Below, in pieces: positions 53,337-63,333 of a stretch of 64,000 bases of DNA. Location: the NCBI GenBank assembly GCA_014534425.1, contig JACVRN010000009.1, forward strand, positions 1 through 64,000, read 5' to 3'. Below the pieces are notes generated by a model. The model had not been told where the DNA came from, made no database searches, and saw only the letters and a program-made list of their open reading frames with translations. The DNA is from Pyrinomonadaceae bacterium (lineage in GTDB: Bacteria > Acidobacteriota > Blastocatellia > Pyrinomonadales > Pyrinomonadaceae). Made by a program: the position numbers and the translations under genes. The number at the start of each line of letters is the position of its first letter. Within the stretch, counting starts at the first letter, position 1.

Positions 53337-54863
53337 ATGGCTACAGAATCCGTCAATACCGAAGACATTGCTCTGACGCAGCACGACTTTGAAGAACTGC
53401 GCGAGGACATGTCCGCCAGCCCTTTATGGAATCGTGACCTTGCGCCGACTTCCATACGGGAGCGCACATGGTCTACGTGGAACCTCGCAGCGCTCTGGAT
53501 TGGGATGAGCGTGGTGATTACAACGTACACGCTCGCGGGCGGCTTCATAGAAGCGGGGATGAACTGGTGGCAGGCCATGATAACAATCCTGCTCGGCAAC
53601 AGCATCGTTCTCATCCCCATGATACTGAACGCGCATTCGGGTACGAAGTACGGCGTTTCATTCCCTGTGCTGTGCCGCGCGTCTTTCGGCACAAAGGGCG
53701 CGAACGTTCCGGCTATTTTAAGAGCGCTGGTCGCGTGCGGGTGGTTCGGGATTCAAACTTGGATTGGCGGCATGGCCCTGGACGGATTGTTCAGCGCCAT
53801 GAGCGGCGGTTGGGCTAACATGGGTGGCGGCGCTTCCGTTCTGGGCGTCAGCCTTCATACTTGGCTGGCCTTCTTTCTCTTCTGGGGAATAGAGGTCTTT
53901 ATCATAGTCAAGGGCATAGAAGGAATTAAGTATCTGGAGTCATGGTCTGCGCCGCTTTTACTGTTCGGAGGCGCGGTGCTTTTAATCTGGGCCGCGTGGC
54001 GCGCTGGCGGCCTCGGCTACGTTCTGACGGAATCGAGCCGCTTGCAGAAAGAGCACAACAACTTCTGGACGGTCTTTCCGGGCGCTCTGACCGCATCGGT
54101 AGGTTACTGGGCGACGCTGAGTTTGAACATACCGGATTTCACGCGCTACGCTCGCTCGCAGAAGTCGCAGATGATGGGACAGGCGCTCGGCCTTCCTCTG
54201 ACCATGACGGCTTTCGCTTTCATAGGCGTGGCGGTTACGAGCGCGACGCTTCTGATTTACGGAGAGCCGATTCCAGACCCAGTGAAATTGATGGGACGCT
54301 TCGACAGCATCCTGATTATTCTCTTCGCTACGGTCATCATCTTCGCGGCGCAACTGACGACCAACATGGCAGCCAACGTGGTCTCGCCCTCGAATGATTT
54401 CTCTAATCTCAACCCGAAGCTTATCTCTTACGTGACGGGCGGATTGATAACGGCGCTCGTGGGCATTCTGATGATGCCCTGGAAACTGATGAGTTCGATG
54501 GGCGCTTACATCTTCACTTGGCTGATAGGATATTCGGGATTGATGGGAGCGATTGCGGGGATTCTGATATGCGATTACTGGGTCTTGCGCCGTCAGCGCT
54601 TAGACCTCGTGGGACTCTTTGACCCGCGAGGGCGCTACTCTTACGGCTCAGGCTTTAACTGGCGCGCGATAGTCGCACTTGTGATAGCCGTTGCGCCCGT
54701 GGTTCCGGGCTTCCTGCGCGCGGCCACAACGCCGGGCGGACAGGTTACAAATCCGAATTTCTTCGATACACTCTACACATACGCGTGGTTCGTCACCTTC
54801 GCAATAGGTTTCGTCCTCTACTACATCTTGATGAGCAATCATCCGAACCTTAAAGGAGAATAG
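53337..54863 (+). CDS. NCS1 family nucleobase:cation symporter
   Basis: 508 residues with about 12 membrane helices. NCS1 hallmarks are the N-terminal NRDLAPTSIRERTWSTWNLA, WIGMSVVITTYTLAGGFI, VLCRASFGTKGANVPAILRA and the ICDYWVLRRQ segment. Family members carry uracil, allantoin, hydantoins or thiamine. It directly precedes beta-ureidopropionase (4 bp between), so uptake of uracil, thymine or a dihydro derivative for the reductive pathway is the likely role. Confidence 0.92.
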   Translation: MATESVNTEDIALTQHDFEELREDMSASPLWNRDLAPTSIRERTWSTWNLAALWIGMSVVITTYTLAGGFIEAGMNWWQAMITILLGNSIVLIPMILNAHSGTKYGVSFPVLCRASFGTKGANVPAILRALVACGWFGIQTWIGGMALDGLFSAMSGGWANMGGGASVLGVSLHTWLAFFLFWGIEVFIIVKGIEGIKYLESWSAPLLLFGGAVLLIWAAWRAGGLGYVLTESSRLQKEHNNFWTVFPGALTASVGYWATLSLNIPDFTRYARSQKSQMMGQALGLPLTMTAFAFIGVAVTSATLLIYGEPIPDPVKLMGRFDSILIILFATVIIFAAQLTTNMAANVVSPSNDFSNLNPKLISYVTGGLITALVGILMMPWKLMSSMGAYIFTWLIGYSGLMGAIAGILICDYWVLRRQRLDLVGLFDPRGRYSYGSGFNWRAIVALVIAVAPVVPGFLRAATTPGGQVTNPNFFDTLYTYAWFVTFAIGFVLYYILMSNHPNLKGE

Positions 54864-54867
54864 TTTT

Positions 54868-55737
<870 letters not shown>

Positions 55738-55748
55738 GAAGAAAGGAC

Positions 55749-55778
55749 AGTCCCGCCCAGTTTAAGCCGTGCGGGACT
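55749..55778 (+). terminator. Hairpin after beta-ureidopropionase
   Basis: AGTCCCGC (55749-55756) and GCGGGACT (55771-55778) form a perfect 8-bp stem with a 14-nt loop, followed by TCAATTTC. A weak-tailed terminator for the transporter-hydrolase operon. Confidence 0.6.
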
Positions 55779-55879
55779 TCAATTTCAGGATTCTTGATGC
55801 AAACGACTTAGAGAACGCGGATGAAAGGCGGGCTGAATACGCGAAGCGACAGTTACGGCTAAAACAACCGGTGGATTTT

Positions 55880-56432
55880 ATGCCCAGCACACAGACGATT
55901 GCGGTCTATGGAGCCGTCTTGGCGACCATTACCCTGTGTCTAGGATGGTTCAACCACAGGAGAGATCGCTACAAAGTAACGGTAGAACTTCAATGGGACG
56001 CTGGTCAGCACTACGTCGGAATGCGTGGCAATGTCATTGAATCTTGGGGCGAGATACGAATCACAAATAAAGGTCGTAGGCCTGCTTTCATTACCTTCGT
56101 TGGCCTTGAAATCCCGGGCCAGAGAACGTACGGCCTCCTGCGTGATGAACAGAGCCAGGCGTTGTACTTCCTGAGAACGTACCGCTCAAGTTCAAAATCC
56201 CTGAAGACGAGATGTTGCTACAGCACGCAAAGCTCTGGAAAGATATTCGCGCGTGGGTCATGGATAGCCACGGCAAGGAATACAAATCAAAGAAAATTTA
56301 TACATGCCCGCCTTGGGCGAAAGAGGGATTTGACAAAGTTCTGGCAGATAGACGGCGCGCGTTGAGAAGATTCGCCAGCAGGAGATTCGCAGAAATCAAT
56401 CTTCTCGGCGCGCTACAGGAACGGAGAACTGA
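55880..56432 (+). pseudogene. Frameshifted membrane protein of unknown function
   Basis: The first part (from ATG 55880: IAVYGAVLATITLCLGWF helix, then RYKVTVELQWDAGQHYVG and WGEIRITNKGRRPAFITFVG) breaks off near 56147. The next frame continues sensibly as TEPGVVLPENVPLKFKIPED and DIRAWVMDSHGKEY. Near 56355 a third frame gives ARVEKIRQQEIRRNQSS and ends in TGA at 56430-56432, overlapping the ATG of the next gene. Two shifts are therefore needed to restore one protein. Either it is decaying or the sequence has two indel errors. An earlier GTG at 55769 falls inside the terminator stem and is rejected. Confidence 0.6.
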
Positions 56433-56839
56433 TGAGCGTAGAAGATCGTGTGGCAAATTTGGAGCAGCCTTTTCTTGCTCTCAACAAACTAGTGAAGCGT
56501 ACTGACGAACGTCATGAATTGGTTGCTAAAAGCATCAAGCTTCTTACTGAGATGCTCGCTCGCCACAATGAACGATTTGAGCAAGTAGAAGCCGACCAGT
56601 CCAACGCAGACCAGCGCATAGCAGCTCTGGCCGACGCTCAGATTAAGACTGAAGAAACCTTAGTGCGACTTCAAAGTAAGACCGAAGAAGTCTTGGTGTG
56701 GCTTCAGAGTAAGACTGAAGAAGCTTTGGTGCGCCTTTCTGAGGCGCAGGCTCGTACAGAAGCGACCATCAATTCTCTTGCCCAGAAGGTAGATACACTC
56801 GCTGATATTGTCCAACAGGGCAGGAATGGCAATTCTTAA
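56432..56839 (+). CDS. Coiled-coil hypothetical protein
   Basis: 135 residues, nearly all predicted coiled coil with heptads. There is an internal near-repeat, QSKTEEVLVWL then QSKTEEALVRL, preceded by IKTEETLVRL, so an 11-residue unit occurs three times. GGAG precedes the ATG at 56432, which overlaps the stop of the frameshifted gene (TGATG). No enzyme motif. It may form a filament or be a partner of the upstream membrane protein. Confidence 0.7.
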   Translation: MSVEDRVANLEQPFLALNKLVKRTDERHELVAKSIKLLTEMLARHNERFEQVEADQSNADQRIAALADAQIKTEETLVRLQSKTEEVLVWLQSKTEEALVRLSEAQARTEATINSLAQKVDTLADIVQQGRNGNS

Positions 56840-56902
56840 AGCAGAAGACTGAAAAAATGAGACTAGAATTTATAAAGACTGTTCCCTTGGAAGCGAGATT
56901 AA

Positions 56903-58330
56903 ATGATGATGAAGATAGAAACCGCCCCGCGTCTTGATAATGAACAGATTGAGCGGAACTTCCGCGAGATTGCGCCCGCTTTGACGGAGGCCGAGGCGCG
57001 CTTTGAGGCGAATCGTTGTCTTTACTGCTACGACGCGCCTTGCACGCGCGCCTGCCCCACGCACATAGACGTGCCCGCCTTCATCAAAAAGATTGCGAGC
57101 GGAAATCTCATAGGCTCTGCCCGTGTCATCTTCGACGCCAACCCGATTGGCGCAACCTGTGCGCGCGTCTGTCCCGTTGACGTGCTGTGTGAAGGCGCTT
57201 GTGTCGAAGGCACTCTGATGGAGAAGCCCATAGAGATTGGCCGTCTTCAACGCTACGCCACGGATTACGTGATGCGCGAGGGGCGGCAAGTCTTACGCGC
57301 GGGCGAGCCGAACGGTAAATCCGTGGGCGTCATAGGCTCCGGCCCCGCAGGACTTTCCTGCGCGACTTACCTTGCGCGCCTAGGCTATGCGGTCACGGTT
57401 TATGACCGCAAGCCTCTGGCGGGAGGACTCGACACCTACGGCATGGCCGAATACAAGATGCCGCAGTTGGTCTCTACGGATGAGGCTGCGCAGGTCGAGC
57501 GTCTTGGCGTAGAGTTCAAGCTGAATACGGAGATAGGCAAAGACATTTCTCTGGAAGAGCTTGAGAAAACTCACGACGCCATCTTCGTAGGCGCAGGACT
57601 CGGCGCAACCGCCCGCCTCAACATTCCCGGCGAAGATTTGGAGGGAGTTTACGACGCGCTTGAGTTCATAGAGCGCATCAAGACGCGCGACTGGCGGAAT
57701 ATTCCCATAGGCCGCACCGTGGCGGTCGTAGGCGCTGGCAACACCGCCATTGATGCCGTCACCCAGGCCAAACGCCTCGGCGCGGAACGCGTCCTGATGA
57801 TTTACCGTCGCTCTGAGCGCGAGATGCCCGCTTACGAGTACGAGTATGAACTGGCTAAGCAGGACGCTATAGAGTTCTGCTGGCAGACAGCGCCCGTGGA
57901 AATTCTGGCTTCGAACGGCAACTCGCGCGTTTCTGCCATACGCTGCGTGCGTATGGAATTGACCGAACCGGACTCTACGGGTCGTCGCTCTGCGAAGCCT
58001 GTTCCCGGCTCTGAGTTCGACATTCCGGTTGACATGGTCATCAAGGCGCTCGGACAGACAAAGCGCAAAGAGTTCCTGAAGAGCATAGCGGGCCTTGAGC
58101 TTGACCAGTCGGGCCGCGTCATAATCGATAAAGAGTCCATGCAGACCGGCAATCCTAAATATTTCGCCGGAGGCGATTGCGTCAACGGCGGGCGCGAGGC
58201 CGTGGACGCTTCGCAGATGGGCAAGCTCGCTGCCGCAGGCATTCATCAATACCTGACAGGCGAGCGGGTGGAGTTCGCGGGGGCGCGCATCCCTTTGCAC
58301 GAAGAGACACAGGATGTAAAGGCTCACTAG
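56903..58330 (+). CDS. preT: NAD-dependent dihydropyrimidine dehydrogenase subunit PreT
   Basis: PreT takes electrons from NAD(P)H through FAD and Fe-S clusters and passes them to PreA, reducing uracil to dihydrouracil. The 475 residues show the N-terminal cluster domain CLYCYDAPCTRACP and CARVCPVDVLCEGAC, the FAD Rossmann GSGPAGLSCATYLARLG, the NAD(P) motif VVGAGNTAIDAVTQAKRLGA and a late GGDCVNGGREAVDA. Glutamate synthase small subunit is the related alternative, but preA lies two genes downstream. GGAAGCGAG upstream may serve as the ribosome-binding site. Confidence 0.92.
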   Translation: MMMKIETAPRLDNEQIERNFREIAPALTEAEARFEANRCLYCYDAPCTRACPTHIDVPAFIKKIASGNLIGSARVIFDANPIGATCARVCPVDVLCEGACVEGTLMEKPIEIGRLQRYATDYVMREGRQVLRAGEPNGKSVGVIGSGPAGLSCATYLARLGYAVTVYDRKPLAGGLDTYGMAEYKMPQLVSTDEAAQVERLGVEFKLNTEIGKDISLEELEKTHDAIFVGAGLGATARLNIPGEDLEGVYDALEFIERIKTRDWRNIPIGRTVAVVGAGNTAIDAVTQAKRLGAERVLMIYRRSEREMPAYEYEYELAKQDAIEFCWQTAPVEILASNGNSRVSAIRCVRMELTEPDSTGRRSAKPVPGSEFDIPVDMVIKALGQTKRKEFLKSIAGLELDQSGRVIIDKESMQTGNPKYFAGGDCVNGGREAVDASQMGKLAAAGIHQYLTGERVEFAGARIPLHEETQDVKAH

Positions 58331-58370
58331 AAGCCGCCTCATTTTAACCCTTACGACGGATGTCCTATTT

Positions 58371-59237
58371 ATGATAAGACGTTTGGCAGATATAGGATTT
58401 CAGGTTACGAACGGCTACAGTTACATGTCGCTGGCCCATCGCGTAACCGAGGAAGGAAAATCAATTCAGACTCCTGCCGGAACTTATTTCTACTGGTCAC
58501 GCCCAAACGGCGTGGAACTGTGGATGAAGGCCGCGCCTGAAGAAGAGCGTACTTATATTCATCCTCATTTCCTGGGCAAGGCTGTTATGTTGGCCGCAAT
58601 CGTGGACAGAAAGTCATACGAGAATAACGTTCTTGCCGAAGGCTGTTTAGTAGCCTACCCAAGGCCGGTCAAAGGCCAGGGCTTTCTCTCCGAGCACTTC
58701 TGCCTTCAATACGGAGATGGCACGTATTCCAACTATATTCCATTTCTCTTTGACGCACCGGATTACGACAGATACTTAGAGCTTGAGATGCCCTTCGTAG
58801 CGGATATACAGATTACAGCCTTTCCCTTCTATCTGTTAGCTTTTGAAACCGAAGACGATTGGATTGATTGGCAACTATACGGTGGCCCCCCAAAAGCGGA
58901 AGAAGAAGAAAAAGAAGAAGAAGAAGACCAAGACGTCTGGGGCCCTGAGACCTTCTGTCCATCTACTATGCTTCACCAGAGGAAAGACAAGGATGACTAT
59001 CCCAAGCCTACTGCTTTAATCGCCGGAAGGGTTCTCGAAACGGGCATCATAGAGAACGAAGAGGGCGGCCATGAATTTTGTTGGGCACAGGTGATGACGA
59101 CGATGGGCGATGTGGATGTCGTTGCCGCGCCCGATATGATTAATGGTTACATAGTGAAGGGCGGCATTCTTTCGTGCCAGGCCGCTCTTTCTGGCCGTAT
59201 CTTAACCATTCCCGAGCTTAATCTTTCGATGGAGTAA
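58371..59237 (+). CDS. Unknown protein between preT and preA
   Basis: 288 residues, soluble, no signal peptide or TM helix. The first half contains GTYFYWSRPNGVELWMKAAP and THPH-like TYIHPHFLGKAVML; then AEGCLVAYPRP, a Glu-rich linker of about 20 residues (around 178-195), and a beta-rich C-terminal part (LIAGRVLETGIIENEEGGHE, WAQVMTTMGDVDVVAAPD). Not recognised. The style recalls small cytoplasmic 'immunity-like' or SUKH-type proteins, but I cannot support that. The preA ribosome-binding site lies inside its last codons, so it is coupled to preA. Confidence 0.72.
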   Translation: MIRRLADIGFQVTNGYSYMSLAHRVTEEGKSIQTPAGTYFYWSRPNGVELWMKAAPEEERTYIHPHFLGKAVMLAAIVDRKSYENNVLAEGCLVAYPRPVKGQGFLSEHFCLQYGDGTYSNYIPFLFDAPDYDRYLELEMPFVADIQITAFPFYLLAFETEDDWIDWQLYGGPPKAEEEEKEEEEDQDVWGPETFCPSTMLHQRKDKDDYPKPTALIAGRVLETGIIENEEGGHEFCWAQVMTTMGDVDVVAAPDMINGYIVKGGILSCQAALSGRILTIPELNLSME

Positions 59238-59243
59238 AAAACT

Positions 59244-60512
59244 ATGGCAGACCTGAGCGTTGATTTTGCTGGAATCAAATCGCCTAATCCTTTCTGGCTG
59301 GCGAGTGCGCCGCCCACGAATATGGGTTCTATGATTGAGCGCGCCTTTGACGCCGGATGGGGCGGGGCCGTGTGGAAGACTCTTGGCGAGCCGATTCAAA
59401 ACGTCTGCTCGCGCCTGGCCTCGGTCGACCTTGGCCCCTTTCGCATGATGGGCCTCAACAACATAGAACTCATCACAGACCGCCCTCTGGAAGTGAACCT
59501 GCGAGAGATACGCGAATGCAAGAGAAAGTATCCCAAGCACGCGCTGATTATCTCGCTGATGGTCGAATCAAAGCGCGAAGCCTGGCACGAGATAGCCAAG
59601 AAGGTTGAAGACACCGGCGCTGACGGCGTAGAGCTTAACTTCGGCTGCCCGCACGGAATGAGTGAGCGCGGCATGGGTTCCGCCATGGGACAGGTTCCCG
59701 AATACACCTGCATGGTAACGGAGTGGGTCAAGGAAGCAACAAAGCTTCCCGTGATAGTCAAGCTCACGCCGAACGTCACAAGCATCAACCCGCCTGCACG
59801 CGCAGCCGTTCGCGGCGGAGCCGACGCGCTCTCGCTCATCAACACCATTAACTCCGTCATTGGCGTTGACCTGGACACAATGATTCCCTTCCCCAACGTC
59901 AACGGGATGGCCGCGCACGGCGGCTACTGCGGCCCTGCGGTCAAGCCCATCGCGCTCAACATGGTTTCCGAGCTTGCGCGCGACGCGGAAGTAAACATTC
60001 CAATAAGCGGCATCGGCGGCATCTCTAACTGGAGAGACGCTGCGGAATTTCTGCTCCTCGGCGCAACGACCGTTCAGGTCTGCACAGCCGTCATGCACTA
60101 CGGCTATCGCATTGTCGAAGACATGATCGACGGCCTCTCGAATTATCTGGACGAGAAGGGCTACAAGAGCGTGACGGAGATTATAGGCAAGAGTGTGAGC
60201 CGCGTCATCGACTGGGGTAATCTAGACCTGCATTACAAGACTGTCGCGCGCATAGACCACAACCTCTGCATTCAATGCAACCTCTGCCACATAGCCTGCG
60301 AGGACGGCGCGCACCAGTGCATCCCGCTCACACAGATTAACGGCAAACGCTTCCCGGTCGTGGACGAAAAGGAATGTGTCGGCTGTAATCTCTGTTACCT
60401 TGTCTGCCCCTCGCCCGGCTGCATCTCTATGGTCAGAGTCGACGACGGAAGCAAGACCGTCACCTGGCGTGAATTGACGAACCGCCAACCAGAGACAATG
60501 ACGGCGGACTGA
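59244..60512 (+). CDS. preA: NAD-dependent dihydropyrimidine dehydrogenase subunit PreA
   Basis: The FMN-containing catalytic subunit that reduces uracil or thymine. Residues 1-310 form the TIM-barrel (SVDFAGIKSPNPFWLASAPP, GWGGAVWKTLGEPI, VELNFGCPHGMSERGMGSAM with the catalytic Cys, VKLTPNVT, INTINSVIGVDL, SGIGGISNWRDAAEF). The C-terminus carries two 4Fe-4S motifs, CIQCNLCHIACEDGAHQC and CVGCNLCYLVCPSPGC. 422 residues. GGAG precedes the ATG. Confidence 0.96.
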   Translation: MADLSVDFAGIKSPNPFWLASAPPTNMGSMIERAFDAGWGGAVWKTLGEPIQNVCSRLASVDLGPFRMMGLNNIELITDRPLEVNLREIRECKRKYPKHALIISLMVESKREAWHEIAKKVEDTGADGVELNFGCPHGMSERGMGSAMGQVPEYTCMVTEWVKEATKLPVIVKLTPNVTSINPPARAAVRGGADALSLINTINSVIGVDLDTMIPFPNVNGMAAHGGYCGPAVKPIALNMVSELARDAEVNIPISGIGGISNWRDAAEFLLLGATTVQVCTAVMHYGYRIVEDMIDGLSNYLDEKGYKSVTEIIGKSVSRVIDWGNLDLHYKTVARIDHNLCIQCNLCHIACEDGAHQCIPLTQINGKRFPVVDEKECVGCNLCYLVCPSPGCISMVRVDDGSKTVTWRELTNRQPETMTAD

Positions 60513-60553
60513 AAATTAGTCTGTATCGGGCACCCACCTGTGTTATATAAAAG

Positions 60554-60580
60554 CTGACTCCGCAAATGTCCTGGAGTCAG
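60554..60580 (+). terminator. Hairpin after preA
   Basis: CTGACTCC (60554-60561) and GGAGTCAG (60573-60580) form a perfect 8-bp stem with an 11-nt loop, then TTCAGTATT. A probable weak terminator; the rest of the 184-bp gap to ppsA shows nothing firm. Confidence 0.5.
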
Positions 60581-60696
60581 TTCAGTATTGCTGTAGCTCG
60601 AAAAAGTCCCTCGCTCTCTATCAATCGCAGGCTATCCGAAGCTTGTTACGGCTCTCAGTGTAGTTTCAATTCGGCGCGCCGCAAGGAGAATGTGTG

Positions 60697-63201
60697 ATGG
60701 GCAAAGCATCTGACAAACTCGTTCTGGATTTGATAGAGGTCGGAGCGGACGACGTGGCCCGCGTGGGCGGAAAGGGCGCGAACCTGGGCGAGCTTTTTCG
60801 CTCGTTGACCAAACGTGGGGTGCGCGCCGTAGACGGCTTCGCCACGACGAGCGAAGTCTATCGCAGGCTCCTTGAGACTGACGGCCTGGGCGAGCGGCTG
60901 CGCGAGTTGATGTCGGGACTGGATTACGACGACCTCAGTGCTTTGAATCACGCGGGGCGTGAAGCTCGCGCCCTCATGCTAGACACTCCTCTTCCGACGG
61001 AAGTCAACGACGCCATTCTCGATGCTTACAGACGCTTGTGCGAGCGCGTCGGGCGCTCCTGCGAGGTCGCAGTGCGCTCGTCTGCTACGGCAGAGGATTT
61101 GGCGGACGCTTCTTTCGCCGGACAGCAGGACACAATCCTCAACGTTCATGGCGAAGACCATTTGATAGAAGCATGCCATCGCTGCTTCGCTTCGCTCTGG
61201 ACTGACAGGGCAATCTCGTATCGCGCGGCGCGCGGCTTCGACCACTTCGACGTTGCGCTCTCGGTCTGCGTGCAGCCGATGGTGCGCTCAGACCTGGCCT
61301 GCTCCGGTGTCATGTTCACGCTCGACACCGAATCCGGCTTTCGTGATGCGGTCGTCATCAACGGCGCTTGGGGTTTGGGCGAAGCCATCGTTCAGGGAGC
61401 CTCCACGCCGGACGAGTGGATTGTCTTCAAGCCGACTTTGAAGACAGGCTCAAGGCCAATCGTGAGCCGTCGTCTGGGCGGTAAAGAGGTGAAGATGATT
61501 TACGGCGTTGAGGGCCGAGGCACGCGCACGCGCGAAGTCGTGGACGCACAGCGCCAGCGCTTCGTCCTTGACGATTACGAAGTCCTTCAACTCGCCCGAT
61601 GGGCCTGCATCATCGAAGAGCATTATTCGGAGCGTGCGGGAGAGCCGCAGCCTATGGACATTGAATGGGCCAAGGATGGGAAGACCGGCGAGCTTTTCGT
61701 GGTGCAGGCGAGGCCCGAAACAGTCCATTCCATGAACCGCGAAAATTTCATAGAGAGCTACAAGCTGACGGGCGAGCGGGGATTAGCGCTTGCGACCGGC
61801 ATAGCCGTGGGGGAACGCATAGCACAGGGGCGCGTTCATGTGCTTGAGCATCCAGACCACCTCAAAGATTTTCTTGAAGGCGACGTACTGGTGACTTCCA
61901 TGACTGACCCGGCGTGGGAGCCTATCATGAAGCGCGCGGCAGCCATCGTCACGGACAGAGGCGGGCGCACCTGTCACTCCGCCATCATCAGCCGCGAGCT
62001 TGGGCTGCCCTGCATTGTAGGCACGGGCAACGCCACTACCTCTTTGCAGACGGGAATGGATGTCACGGTCAGTTGCGCCGAAGGCGCTCAGGGTAATGTC
62101 TACGAAGGCCGCATAGATTTCACCGTGGAGCGGCGAGTAGTTTCAAACGAGCGTCGCCCGCGCACGCAGGTCATGATGAATGTTGGCGACCCCGACCACG
62201 CCTTCGCGCTCGCCTCTCTGCCGAATGACGGCGTCGGATTAGCGCGTCTTGAGTTCATCATTAACAACCACATAGGCATTCATCCTATGGCGCTCGTGCA
62301 TTATCCGAAACTGAAGCGCGCGGAGGACGTGCGCGAGATAAGCAATCGCGTCAACGAGGAAGACCCGCAGGACTTCTTCGTCCGCAACCTTTCCGAAGGC
62401 ATAGGCCGCATCGCCGCAGCCTTTTACCCGAAGCCGGTCATCGTCCGCATGTCGGATTTCAAATCCAACGAGTATGCGATGCTGATTGGGGGCAAGGAGT
62501 TCGAGCCTGTCGAAGAGAATCCCATGCTCGGCTTTCGCGGCGCGTCGCGCTATTACGACGAGCGTTATCGTGACGGCTTTCGCCTGGAATGCATGGCCTT
62601 GAGGCGCGTGCGCGAAGAGATGGGGTTGGTCAACGTCAAGGCCATGATTCCCTTCTGCCGCACTGTGGAAGAGGCCGAGAAGGTCATCAACCTGATGCGC
62701 GATTTCGGATTGAGGCAGGGCGAGCACGGGCTTGAGATTTACGCCATGTGCGAGCTTCCGGCCAACGTGGTCTTTGCAGATGAGTTCCTGCGTATCTTCG
62801 ACGGCTATTCCATAGGCTCGAACGACCTGACGCAGCTTGCCCTGGGACTTGACCGCGATTCCGAGATGGTCGCGCACCTCTTCGACGAGCGAAATGGCGC
62901 TGTCGAAAAGATGATTGCCCAGGCCATAGACGCCGCTCGTCGCGCGGGCAAGAAGATTGGCATCTGCGGCCAGGCTCCTTCGGATTACCCTGAGTTCGCG
63001 CGCTTTCTGGTTGAGCGCGGCATCACCTCAATCTCGCTTAATCCTGATACGGTGATTCAAACCACAGGTGTTATACTGAAAGCGGAATCGCAGCTTGCAT
63101 CCGACAGCAACGGCAAACCTGAGAGGTTAAGGCCGCAGCCCGTGGAAGTCTCCGGCGCTCCAACTGCTCTTTATAACTTCATGGATGACGGCGCGAAGTA
63201 A
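60697..63201 (+). CDS. ppsA: Phosphoenolpyruvate synthase
   Basis: Converts pyruvate, ATP and water to PEP, AMP and phosphate, a gluconeogenic step. The 834 residues hold the N-terminal ATP-grasp domain (GGKGANLGELFRSL, VRSSATAEDLADASFAGQQD, GAWGLGEAIVQG, DIEWAKDG), the mobile phosphohistidine domain (TDRGGRTCHSAIISRELGLP, with the phosphorylated His) and the C-terminal PEP-binding barrel (RMSDFKSNEYAMLIGG, IPFCRTVEEAEKV, SNDLTQLALGLDRDS, GICGQAPSD with catalytic Cys). GGAG lies 8 nt before the ATG at 60697; a GTG sits one codon upstream. Confidence 0.97.
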   Translation: MGKASDKLVLDLIEVGADDVARVGGKGANLGELFRSLTKRGVRAVDGFATTSEVYRRLLETDGLGERLRELMSGLDYDDLSALNHAGREARALMLDTPLPTEVNDAILDAYRRLCERVGRSCEVAVRSSATAEDLADASFAGQQDTILNVHGEDHLIEACHRCFASLWTDRAISYRAARGFDHFDVALSVCVQPMVRSDLACSGVMFTLDTESGFRDAVVINGAWGLGEAIVQGASTPDEWIVFKPTLKTGSRPIVSRRLGGKEVKMIYGVEGRGTRTREVVDAQRQRFVLDDYEVLQLARWACIIEEHYSERAGEPQPMDIEWAKDGKTGELFVVQARPETVHSMNRENFIESYKLTGERGLALATGIAVGERIAQGRVHVLEHPDHLKDFLEGDVLVTSMTDPAWEPIMKRAAAIVTDRGGRTCHSAIISRELGLPCIVGTGNATTSLQTGMDVTVSCAEGAQGNVYEGRIDFTVERRVVSNERRPRTQVMMNVGDPDHAFALASLPNDGVGLARLEFIINNHIGIHPMALVHYPKLKRAEDVREISNRVNEEDPQDFFVRNLSEGIGRIAAAFYPKPVIVRMSDFKSNEYAMLIGGKEFEPVEENPMLGFRGASRYYDERYRDGFRLECMALRRVREEMGLVNVKAMIPFCRTVEEAEKVINLMRDFGLRQGEHGLEIYAMCELPANVVFADEFLRIFDGYSIGSNDLTQLALGLDRDSEMVAHLFDERNGAVEKMIAQAIDAARRAGKKIGICGQAPSDYPEFARFLVERGITSISLNPDTVIQTTGVILKAESQLASDSNGKPERLRPQPVEVSGAPTALYNFMDDGAK

Positions 63202-63333
63202 ATATTCGTTAGTCCTAACTTCACAATACTGGCATAAATCGCGTCCCTAAAGCTTACCGCTCCCGCCGCGAACGAAGGCTCGCGCGCATCTGGGAGCCAT
63301 TTTTGAAAACATCTCACTTCAGGAGGCCCAATC

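Noticed and set aside
55769-55879. GTG start at 55769 for the frameshifted gene
   Set aside because: The codon lies within the terminator hairpin 55749-55778; the ATG at 55880 with GGTGGA upstream is more credible.
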